From: Thermaceae bacterium | Lineage (GTDB): Bacteria > Deinococcota > Deinococci > Deinococcales > Thermaceae | Assembly: GCA_015478585.1 (NCBI GenBank) | Contig: JADMIM010000011.1 | Coordinates: 1 to 60,087, forward strand | Direction of reading: 5' to 3' | DNA: 60,087 nucleotides | Shown here: positions 53,547 to 60,087 of the stretch, in pieces | Layout: each line of letters starts with the position of its first letter | Position numbering within the stretch: the first letter of the stretch is position 1 | Notes under the pieces: generated by a model | Seen by the model: only the letters and a program-made list of their open reading frames with translations | Databases searched by the model: none | What the model was told of the DNA's origin: nothing | Program-made: the position numbers and the translations under genes

Positions 53547-55574
53547 ATGAAACCTCTGCTTCTGACCCTCTCCCTGCTGCTAGCCGGAGCCTGGGCGGCC
53601 CCGCTGCCCACGGTTGCCAGCTCCGATGTCTACCAAGCCAGCGCCCCCGCCGAACTGCTGCCGCCCCCCCGCCAGGCCAGCTTTTCCACCGGAACCCTGA
53701 CCCTGGAAGGGCTTTCGATCCAGGTTCTGGGCAACGCTCCCGAACTGAGCTGGGCCGCCAGAGATTTGAACGCCGAGACCCAGACCCGCCTGGGGCTGAC
53801 CCTGCCCTTAGGGGAGGGCGGGAAAACCGTGCGTATCGGAACCCTTGAGAACCCCATCTTGGCTGCCGAGGCCCGTGCGCACAACCTCACCCCCGACCAG
53901 ACTGAGGGCTACGCGCTGTGGGTAAACGCCGAGGGGGCCACGGTGGTGGGGTTTGACCCCCTAGGGGCCTATCGGGGCATCCAGACCCTGCGCCAACTGC
54001 TTACCCCGACGGGCTTTCGCTTCGCGCAAATCCGCGACTGGCCGCAGTTTCCTCTGCGCATGGCGATGATTTATCTGGACAAGGACTCCGCCGCTGTCAA
54101 CAATGTGCTGATCCCACTATTGGCAAAGTATAAGTTTAGCCACCTGTTGGTGATGTGCGACTACGTGCAATGGAGTTCAACTTCCAACCTTTGGAATCCC
54201 TCCGGGGCCACCCTGGCCGAAGCTGCGCGCATTGCTAGTCTAATCCGGGAGTACGGCATGGAGCCCATCCCGCTCATAGAGCTGCTGGGTCATGCCCGGT
54301 GGCTGTTTTACAACAATCAAAACCGCGACCTCTGGGCCGACCCCCAAGCCCAAACTCCTTACGCCTACGACCCCTTGAACCCCCGCACCTACGAGGTGGT
54401 ACTGCCGATTCTGGCCGAGGCAGTGAAGGTCTTCAAGCCCAAATACCTACACATCGGCCACGACGAAGTCGCCAACGTCAACCGCTTTCCCGCTACCCCC
54501 GAAGGCCTGGCGGCGGGCTTGCCCAAGCTGTTCGTGGACGACACCCTGCGGCTGTACGACTACCTTAAGGGTCTGGGGGTAGGCACCATGATCTGGCACG
54601 ACGTGGCTTTCTCTCAGGCCTACGGCGACCAGATTGCCCCTAACCTGCCCAAGGATATCGTGGTGGCCTACTGGAACTATAGCCCTGCTGCCGACTATCC
54701 GGCCCTTGCGGCTATTCATGAGCAGGGTTTCCCGGTCATCGGCAGCTCCTGGTTCGAAGCCGGAAACGCCCAGAACATGGCTCAAGCAGGGCTCAAATAC
54801 GGTAGTGCGGGGATGCTGCAAACCCGCTGGTCGGGCTATTTTGGCAACCTCAGCCTGCTAGGCAACCAAGCCCGGCAAGGCATGGCCTATCTGAGCGCGG
54901 CCAGCAGTTTCTGGAACCCTGCCGCCGCCGTTCCAAGAGACACCACTGCTCGCTATCAAGAGGCTTGGCGACCCGTGCGGTTCAGCCCGGTGGCGGGCCG
55001 CTTGGTAGACCTCTCGAGCCTCTCCACGCGCACCCTGAAAGACTCCGCTGGCAAAGACTGGATACAGCGCGGCCCCAGCACCGACCTTTCGGCCCTGCCC
55101 ACCGGAGTGCAGCGCTTTGGAGCCTATAAATTTGATATTTCCGGCGCGGTGATGCTCAAGGGTAGCCGCAGCGGGGTGAACGACCTGCCCCAGCGCGTGA
55201 CCCTGGAATTGGGGGCTCAGGCCAGCGCCATTGCTTTCTTGCAGACCAGCGGCTTTATCAGCAGTGTGCCCAAAGACCTAGTGGGCAGCTACACCTTCAC
55301 CTATACCGACGGGACGAGCCTGCAACAGTTCCTCGAGTATGGCCGAGAGATTGCTTCCTGGACCGACCTGGGCCTGAGCAGCTTGTTCTTCTCCCCGGCC
55401 TGGCGCGGCAAAACCAGCGACGGGCTGGAGGTTGGCCTCAACACCTGGGTATGGGTTAACCCCCACCCCGACAAGGTTATCCAGAGCATCACCTTCGAGA
55501 GCAGCGGTGGCCAGGCCAACCCTGCTCTAATTGGCCTGAGCCTGCTCGAGGGCGTTCCGGCAGAGGCCCCGTGA
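53547..55574 (+). CDS. GH20-like beta-N-acetylhexosaminidase, secreted
   Basis: This 675-residue protein has signal peptide MKPLLLTLSLLLAGAWA. Residues ~30-150 resemble the GH20b (zincin-like) domain, ending GFDPLGAYRGIQTLRQLL. The barrel follows, with the catalytic pair D306-E307 in LHIGHDEV and WHD at MIWHDVAF. The first barrel strand reads FPLRMAMIYLDKD instead of the usual RG-x-x-x-D, so it is an atypical member and substrate transfer is risky. The C-terminal ~200 residues are a beta-sandwich-like domain. It lies 29 nt after the binding protein and overlaps the first permease gene. Confidence 0.82.
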   Translation: MKPLLLTLSLLLAGAWAAPLPTVASSDVYQASAPAELLPPPRQASFSTGTLTLEGLSIQVLGNAPELSWAARDLNAETQTRLGLTLPLGEGGKTVRIGTLENPILAAEARAHNLTPDQTEGYALWVNAEGATVVGFDPLGAYRGIQTLRQLLTPTGFRFAQIRDWPQFPLRMAMIYLDKDSAAVNNVLIPLLAKYKFSHLLVMCDYVQWSSTSNLWNPSGATLAEAARIASLIREYGMEPIPLIELLGHARWLFYNNQNRDLWADPQAQTPYAYDPLNPRTYEVVLPILAEAVKVFKPKYLHIGHDEVANVNRFPATPEGLAAGLPKLFVDDTLRLYDYLKGLGVGTMIWHDVAFSQAYGDQIAPNLPKDIVVAYWNYSPAADYPALAAIHEQGFPVIGSSWFEAGNAQNMAQAGLKYGSAGMLQTRWSGYFGNLSLLGNQARQGMAYLSAASSFWNPAAAVPRDTTARYQEAWRPVRFSPVAGRLVDLSSLSTRTLKDSAGKDWIQRGPSTDLSALPTGVQRFGAYKFDISGAVMLKGSRSGVNDLPQRVTLELGAQASAIAFLQTSGFISSVPKDLVGSYTFTYTDGTSLQQFLEYGREIASWTDLGLSSLFFSPAWRGKTSDGLEVGLNTWVWVNPHPDKVIQSITFESSGGQANPALIGLSLLEGVPAEAP

Positions 55575-56512
55575 GCTTGAGAAGAAACTCCCCTCAGGCG
55601 GCGAGAAATGCTCGCCTGGGGCGCACCTTGCTAGTTGCCTACGGCTTCATGCTGCCCTTGCTGGTAGTCAAGGTGGTTTACACTTTCTGGCCCATCGTGT
55701 TTGGCATCTATCTGGCCTTTACCGACTACAACATCATCAGCCCGCCGAAATGGGTGGGGCTGCGCAACTTCGCCGAACTCTTCGGCTTGGGGGTTTTTGC
55801 CGGGCGCGGCCCCGACCCAGATTTCTGGTATGGTCTGACCAACTCCCTCAAATATCTGCTGGTGATGCCGATTATCCAGATTTTTTCGGTAGCCCTGGCG
55901 ATGCTGGTCAACCGCCAGATTCCAGCCATTGGTTTGTTCCGCACCGCCTATTACGTGCCGGTGGTGACGAGCTTTGCGGTGGTGGGGCTGATGTGGGGCT
56001 GGATGTACAACGCCTTTGGGCCAATCAACTTCATCCTCACCCGGCTGCACTTGATGAACCCCGCAAACCCCAGCAGTCTGCTCACCAACCCCACTACTGC
56101 ACTCCTAGCTTTGATGTTTGTGACCCTCTGGAAGGGCATCGGCTACTATATGGTGCTCTACTTAGCGGGCTTGCAAAGCATTGACAGGAACCTCGAGGAG
56201 GCCGCCTTGATGGACGGCGCAAACCGGGCACAGGTCTTCTGGAACATCACCCTGCCGGGCCTGCGCCCGGTAATTCTGGTGTGCAGTCTGCTCTCGACCA
56301 TCAGCGCCATCAAGGTCTTCGACGAGATTTTTGTGATGACCGGTGGTGGCCCCGCCGGGAGCACCTATACCGCGATGTTCTTCGTCTATAGCGCCGCCTT
56401 TCAGAACTTCCGCTATGGCTACGCAGCAGCGGCAGGCCTGGTGGTGGCGGTGGTGAGCCTGCTTTTTGGCATGGTTAATTTCCGGCTAACCCGAGGGGGG
56501 AACACCCAATGA
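55571..56512 (+). CDS. Sugar ABC importer permease, MalF/UgpA type (glycan locus)
   Basis: This 313-residue six-helix CUT1 permease starts at GTG 55571, overlapping the GH20 stop by 4 bp. Typical features are FYLAFTDYN-like IYLAFTDYNIISPPKWVGLRN, the EAA loop NLEEAALMDGANRAQVFWNITLP and the end FDEIFVMTGGGPAGST. It pairs with the permease at 56580. No ATPase gene is in the operon. Confidence 0.92.
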   Translation: MSLRRNSPQAARNARLGRTLLVAYGFMLPLLVVKVVYTFWPIVFGIYLAFTDYNIISPPKWVGLRNFAELFGLGVFAGRGPDPDFWYGLTNSLKYLLVMPIIQIFSVALAMLVNRQIPAIGLFRTAYYVPVVTSFAVVGLMWGWMYNAFGPINFILTRLHLMNPANPSSLLTNPTTALLALMFVTLWKGIGYYMVLYLAGLQSIDRNLEEAALMDGANRAQVFWNITLPGLRPVILVCSLLSTISAIKVFDEIFVMTGGGPAGSTYTAMFFVYSAAFQNFRYGYAAAAGLVVAVVSLLFGMVNFRLTRGGNTQ

Positions 56513-56589
56513 AAAAAGACCTCCCGAAATTAGCAGCAAGACCTTTGGGGTGTGCTGGCAGCCTCGAGATTGGGGGGGGATGGTCTTGA
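56509..56589 (+). other. Short frame and G8 tract at the start of the second permease gene
   Basis: ATG 56509 overlaps the preceding stop (ATGA) and opens a 26-codon frame (MKKDLPKLAARPLGCAGSLE, IGGGWS) ending at 56589. A run of eight G (56572-56579) lies inside it. One extra G would fuse this frame to the permease, so it may be the true N-terminus disrupted by a slippage or sequencing change. Confidence 0.4.
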
Positions 56590-57470
56590 CCCGCGACCCC
56601 CAGCTCGAGGCCATCCGCGCCCGTAAGCGCACTCGAGCACTCTTGAGCAACCTCCTGGTCTATGCGGTGCTGGTAGCGGTTGCCGTCATCTCGATTTATC
56701 CCTTTTTGTGGACTTTCATGACCTCGCTCGAGACCAAGGGCGGTGTCTTCGAGTTCCCTCCCCGGCTCCTCCCGCAGGCTCCGTCTTGGCGCAACTACGC
56801 AGCGGTGCTCGAGCTGGTTCCCATTGCCCGGCAGTTCCTGAATAGCCTCATCATCAGCTTTTTTGGAGTGTCCTTAAGCGTGTTGTTCTGCACCCTGGCG
56901 GCTTATCCGCTGGCCAAAATGCGGTTTCCGGGGCGCAACTTCGTCTTCTATGCCATCCTGGCGACCTTGGTGCTCCCCAACGAGGCCGGGCTGATCGTCA
57001 ACTACGTGACCACTGCCAAACTCGGGCTCTTGAAACCCGAACTCGGGGTGGCTGGGCAATTCGCCGCCATCATCCTGCCCACCCTGCCCAGCACGGTGGG
57101 GCTATTTCTGATACGCCAGGCCTACCTCTCGGTGCCCACAGAGCTGCTCGAGGCTGCCCGCATGGACGGAGCCTCAGAACTTTTGGTCTGGCGGCGGGTC
57201 ATGCTGCCATTGGCAATGCCGACCATCGCGGCTTTCAGCATCTTGCAGTTCGTGGCAATTTGGAACAGCTTTTTGTGGCCGGTGATTATTTTGCGCGACC
57301 GCGAGTTGTACCCCTTGGCCGCCGGACTGCTGGACTTAGCCGGAACTTTCGCCACCAATACCAGAGCCGTCTCGGCTGGCGCGGTGATTCAGGTTATCCC
57401 GATTCTGATTATCTTTTTCATCTTTCAGCGCTACTTCATGCGGGGCCTCGAGGGGGCCGTAAAGGGGTAA
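56580..57470 (+). CDS. Sugar ABC importer permease, MalG/UgpE type (glycan locus)
   Basis: This permease has 296 residues from ATG 56580; the G-run just before it acts as a poor ribosome site. It has six helices. FYPFLWTFMTSLETK-like IYPFLWTFMTSLETK and the EAA loop ELLEAARMDGASELLVWRRVMLPL are typical of MalG. The start is uncertain because an upstream overlapping frame would fuse to it after a one-base change in the G8 tract. It works with the permease at 55571 and the binding protein at 52276. Confidence 0.88.
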   Translation: MVLTRDPQLEAIRARKRTRALLSNLLVYAVLVAVAVISIYPFLWTFMTSLETKGGVFEFPPRLLPQAPSWRNYAAVLELVPIARQFLNSLIISFFGVSLSVLFCTLAAYPLAKMRFPGRNFVFYAILATLVLPNEAGLIVNYVTTAKLGLLKPELGVAGQFAAIILPTLPSTVGLFLIRQAYLSVPTELLEAARMDGASELLVWRRVMLPLAMPTIAAFSILQFVAIWNSFLWPVIILRDRELYPLAAGLLDLAGTFATNTRAVSAGAVIQVIPILIIFFIFQRYFMRGLEGAVKG

Positions 57471-57524
57471 TCTAGGGGCCAACCTGCTGGGGGGCCGACA
57501 CCAAACCTACCCCTACCAAGAAAC

Positions 57525-58916
57525 ATGGACACCGCAAAGCTCCCCATTCAAACCCAATCTCGGCGCTGGGACGTAATCGTGGTTGGCGGCGGCACGGCGG
57601 GAGCCATTGCCGCGATTTCGGCGGCCAGGGCCGGAGCTAAAACCCTGGTCGTCGAGGCCCTCGGCTCCCTGGGAGGCACAGGTACCAACGCCCAAGTTAC
57701 CCCGCTCATGCGCAACATCAGCGGCGGTGTCAACCTCAACCGCAGCCTCACCGACGAGCTGAAAACCCGCCTCTGCCAGCGTGGCGACGGGGCCGCTGAC
57801 AAGGGTGGCAACGACAATTGGTTCAACCCCGAGGGCATGAAATACGTGCTCGAGCAAATGCTTTTAGAGTCCAGCGGTGAACCCCTGTACCATACCCACT
57901 TCGTCGTCCCCGAATTAAGCCCCTCTCCGGCGGGGAAGCGTAAGGTGGGGGGGATCATCGTCCACAACAAAGACGGGCTGGTTCGCCTCGAGGCCCACAC
58001 CTTCGTAGATGCCACGGGCGATGCCGATTTAGCGGTCAGGGCCGGTGCTCCTTTCGAGGCCGGGGACGAAACTGGGCTACACCAGGCCATGAGCCTGCGC
58101 TTCATGCTGGGTGGGGTGGACACCGCGCGGCTTTGCACTTTCCTAGCGCAGCACGGGCAGGGCCAGGAGAGCCCACAGTTCATGCATTTCTGGATGGTCT
58201 GGGGCAAGAAATCAAGCCTCGAGCCACTGTTCCACCAAGGGGTCGAGGAGGGGTTGCTGAAGGAGCGCGACGGCGACTACTTCCAGGGCTTCAGCGTGCC
58301 CGGAATGCCCGGAACCCTCAGCTTCAACTGTCCCCGCCTTGATGCCGAAATCAACGATGGAGCCGATGCCTGGACGCTCTCCAAGGCCCAGACTGATGGT
58401 CGGGCGGCCATAGACCGGCTGGTGCAGTTTCTGCGCGTCCACTTCGAGGGCTGCCAGCAGTCGTTTATCGCCTCCTACGCACCGATGGTGGGCGTGCGCG
58501 AGACCCGGCGCATCGTGGGGGAATATGTGCTCACCCTCGAGGACATCCTCTCCTGCAAAACCTTTGTGGATGCCGTCTGCCGCAACCACTACCCGGTGGA
58601 CATCCACACTCCCAAGGGTCAGAAGCTCCTTCACCAGCGCTCGGGCGACCTCCCGTACTTCAAGCCCGATGCCTTCCACGAAATTCCCTATCGCAGCTTA
58701 GTTCCCCTTGGCCTGTCGAATGTGCTGGTGCCGGGGCGCTGTGCTTCGGCCAGTTTCGAGGCACAGAGCGCGATTCGGGTACAGCAGAACTGTCACTCGA
58801 TGGGTGAGGCCGCAGGCTTGGCCGCCGCCTGGTGCGCAGGGGAGGGCCTCGAGGTGCGCCAGGTAGATGGTTTGAAGCTGCGCCAGGCCCTGCGTAAACG
58901 GGGGGCCAACCTGTGA
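57525..58916 (+). CDS. FAD-dependent oxidoreductase (FAD_oxidored family)
   Basis: This 463-residue flavoprotein has the N-terminal dinucleotide fold VIVVGGGTAGAIAAISAARA at about residues 17-36, then GSLGGTGTNAQVTPLM. A second FAD segment is TFVDATGDADLAVRAG, and the C-terminus has VLVPGRCASASFEAQSAIRV. This agrees with the FAD_oxidored group (PF12831-like), whose members often sit in sugar-use operons but whose reactions are mostly unknown. There is no signal peptide. It lies 54 nt after the permease gene and 10 nt before the kinase gene. Oxidation of a sugar or sugar derivative is the likely role (inference). Confidence 0.8.
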   Translation: MDTAKLPIQTQSRRWDVIVVGGGTAGAIAAISAARAGAKTLVVEALGSLGGTGTNAQVTPLMRNISGGVNLNRSLTDELKTRLCQRGDGAADKGGNDNWFNPEGMKYVLEQMLLESSGEPLYHTHFVVPELSPSPAGKRKVGGIIVHNKDGLVRLEAHTFVDATGDADLAVRAGAPFEAGDETGLHQAMSLRFMLGGVDTARLCTFLAQHGQGQESPQFMHFWMVWGKKSSLEPLFHQGVEEGLLKERDGDYFQGFSVPGMPGTLSFNCPRLDAEINDGADAWTLSKAQTDGRAAIDRLVQFLRVHFEGCQQSFIASYAPMVGVRETRRIVGEYVLTLEDILSCKTFVDAVCRNHYPVDIHTPKGQKLLHQRSGDLPYFKPDAFHEIPYRSLVPLGLSNVLVPGRCASASFEAQSAIRVQQNCHSMGEAAGLAAAWCAGEGLEVRQVDGLKLRQALRKRGANL

Positions 58917-58926
58917 GGCCCTACCG

Positions 58927-59922
58927 GTGGCGGAGAATAGCTTGATAGCCGTCGTGGATTCGGGGACTACCCGCACCCGGCTGCGCCTGTGGGACGGCCA
59001 ACAGGTGGTCTGGAATGATAGCCGGGCGGTTGGGGCCAGAGACAGCGCCGCCGATGGCAACAACCACAAACTCAAGGCCGCGCTGGCCCACCTATTGACC
59101 AAGGCCCAAGCCATCGGCACTCCCCAGGCGGTGGTCTGCTCGGGGATGATTACTTCCAACCTGGGGCTGCTCGAGGTGCCCCATCTGCTGGCCCCCTGCT
59201 CGCCCCAAGACACCGCCAGAGGCATCGTCCACCACGACTTCCCCGAGATTGCCGCGATACCGTTTTATTTTATCCCTGGAATCAAAACCCAACCCCAGGC
59301 GCTCACTCTGGCGACCCTCGAGCAGGCCGACCTGCTGCGGGGTGAGGAAACCGAGGCCCTGGGCCTGCGGGAGTTATCGCAGCTATCTGGCCCCACCTTG
59401 CTGCTGCACTACGGCTCACACCACAAAGCCATCTGGGTCGATGCCCAGGGCTATGTGGTGGGTTCACAAACCTCCATCACCGGGGAGCTTTTGGCAGCCC
59501 TGATGGGGCATACCGTGCTCAAGGGCAGTGTAGAACCCCTAGAAACCCTCGAGCCCGACCTCGAGTTCTTTCAGGCCGGTCTAGAGGCCGCCCGCCAACA
59601 CGGCCTGGGCCGAGCGGCCTTTTTGGTGCGTGTGGGCGAACACCTGGCGGGCTACAGCAAAACCCAGATGACCAGCTACCTGCTGGGGGTTCTGAGTTCG
59701 CTCGACCTGCTTTTGCTCTTGCCCGCCCAGACCCAGCAGGCGGCGATTGTGCTCTATGGCAGTGGACATTTCCCCGCTGTGATGAAAGCCTGGCTCGTCC
59801 AGCAAGGCATTGCGGCCAGCCTGATAGACCCCCAGACCGCCGAGCTTTCGGCAGTGGTAGGAGCGGTGCGCTTGCTCGAGCGGTATATCGCAGTTCTATG
59901 CTCAGATGAGCCCAGTCAATAG
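58927..59922 (+). CDS. dgoK: 2-dehydro-3-deoxygalactonokinase
   Basis: This 331-residue ASKHA-fold kinase phosphorylates 2-keto-3-deoxygalactonate in the De Ley-Doudoroff galactose route. The start VDSGTTRTRLRLWDG matches the family, as do AVVCSGMITSNLGLLEVPHL, FIPGIKT, DLLRGEETEALGL and the C-terminal IVLYGSGHFPAVMKAWL. GTG 58927 is used; no strong ribosome site is visible, but the preceding gene ends 10 nt earlier, so translation may be coupled. The matching aldolase and galactonate dehydratase are not in the window. Confidence 0.9.
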   Translation: MAENSLIAVVDSGTTRTRLRLWDGQQVVWNDSRAVGARDSAADGNNHKLKAALAHLLTKAQAIGTPQAVVCSGMITSNLGLLEVPHLLAPCSPQDTARGIVHHDFPEIAAIPFYFIPGIKTQPQALTLATLEQADLLRGEETEALGLRELSQLSGPTLLLHYGSHHKAIWVDAQGYVVGSQTSITGELLAALMGHTVLKGSVEPLETLEPDLEFFQAGLEAARQHGLGRAAFLVRVGEHLAGYSKTQMTSYLLGVLSSLDLLLLLPAQTQQAAIVLYGSGHFPAVMKAWLVQQGIAASLIDPQTAELSAVVGAVRLLERYIAVLCSDEPSQ

Positions 59923-59957
59923 GCCCAGGCTATCTCAAGGTTCTTTTCACCTGAAGT

Positions 59958-59984
59958 CTAGAGCGGTTCCCACGAATATCCCGA
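59958..59984 (-). repeat. 27-bp dispersed repeat containing AACCGCTCTA, copy B (inverted)
   Basis: CTAGAGCGGTTCCCACGAAT then ATCCCGA is the reverse complement of 40605-40631 with one mismatch. It stands just before the tandem repeat at the end of the window. Confidence 0.65.
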
Positions 59985-59993
59985 ACCGTGGGC

Positions 59994-60087
59994 CGGGGGC
60001 CTCTGGCCCTTGACTCCAGTGCCCGCGTTGCGGGGGGCCTCTGGCCCTTGACTCCAGTGCCCGCGTTGCGGGGGGCCTCTGGCCCTT
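59994..60087. repeat. 38-bp tandem repeat array, cut by window end
   Basis: CTCTGGCCCTTGACTCCAGT then GCCCGCGTTGCGGGGGGC recurs at 60001, 60039 and 60077 with a period of exactly 38 bp and no visible change. It continues past the window, so the copy number is unknown. Each unit contains the small inverted repeat GGGCC-TCT-GGCCC. There are no variable spacers, so it is not a CRISPR array. Confidence 0.85.

Noticed and set aside
59994-60087. CRISPR array
   Set aside because: The 38-bp units are directly adjacent and identical, with no spacers, and no cas genes are in the window.

Overview
The window looks like a stretch of a Thermaceae chromosome, most like Meiothermus or a close relative. This is an inference from several features: high G+C, a very strong excess of the hexamer CTCGAG, -10 boxes placed right at start codons (leaderless messages) and thermophile-type house-keeping proteins. 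No rRNA, tRNA, intact insertion sequence, prophage or CRISPR array was found.

Layout. 1-5.9 kb: the end of glutamate synthase (gltB, cut by the window edge), a PhzF-family isomerase, a HAD-hydrolase remnant, metK and hisS. 6.3-14.7 kb: two peptide-type ABC importers (binding protein plus two permeases each, no ATPase genes) flanking a Xer-type tyrosine recombinase that has a perfect dif-like palindrome just upstream. 14.7-20.6 kb, minus strand: smpB, a cell-wall amidase, a GerMN lipoprotein-like protein, a MazG-like protein and smc. 20.7-25.1 kb: a sugar ABC importer (two permeases, a binding protein and a small TIGR03792-like gene). 25.2-28.4 kb: the glycolytic genes gap, pgk and tpiA, separated by REP-like hairpins. 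28.7-34.6 kb: two aldo/keto reductases, an MsbA-type ABC exporter, an A+T-rich orphan ORF and an aminotransferase. 35-39.3 kb: 2-oxoacid dehydrogenase E1 alpha and beta, then a PaaZ-type fusion enzyme. 39.4-42.2 kb: a BMP-family nucleoside-binding protein and its double ATPase, without permeases.

42.3-50.7 kb is a coherent assimilatory sulfate pathway. An Rrf2 regulator with three cysteines is followed by a SAM-I riboswitch, an unknown gene, cysC, APS reductase, sulfate adenylyltransferase, a TauE-type transporter, two siroheme-synthesis genes, a DUF4395 membrane protein and a ferredoxin-type sulfite reductase. 50.7-59.9 kb is a glycan-use locus. A GH3 hexosaminidase faces away from an operon with a binding protein, a GH20-like enzyme, two permeases, a FAD oxidoreductase and 2-keto-3-deoxygalactonokinase. 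The window ends inside a 38-bp tandem repeat.

The most interesting signals are non-coding. They are (i) the dif-like palindrome next to the recombinase; (ii) three intergenic copies of TTTCACGA-N10-TCGTGAAA; (iii) two copies of an ACAA-N3-TTGT palindrome at promoters of the sulfur locus; and (iv) a 27-bp repeat near both ends of the right half, with shorter relatives elsewhere. All product names come from reading motifs and family resemblance; no database search was run.
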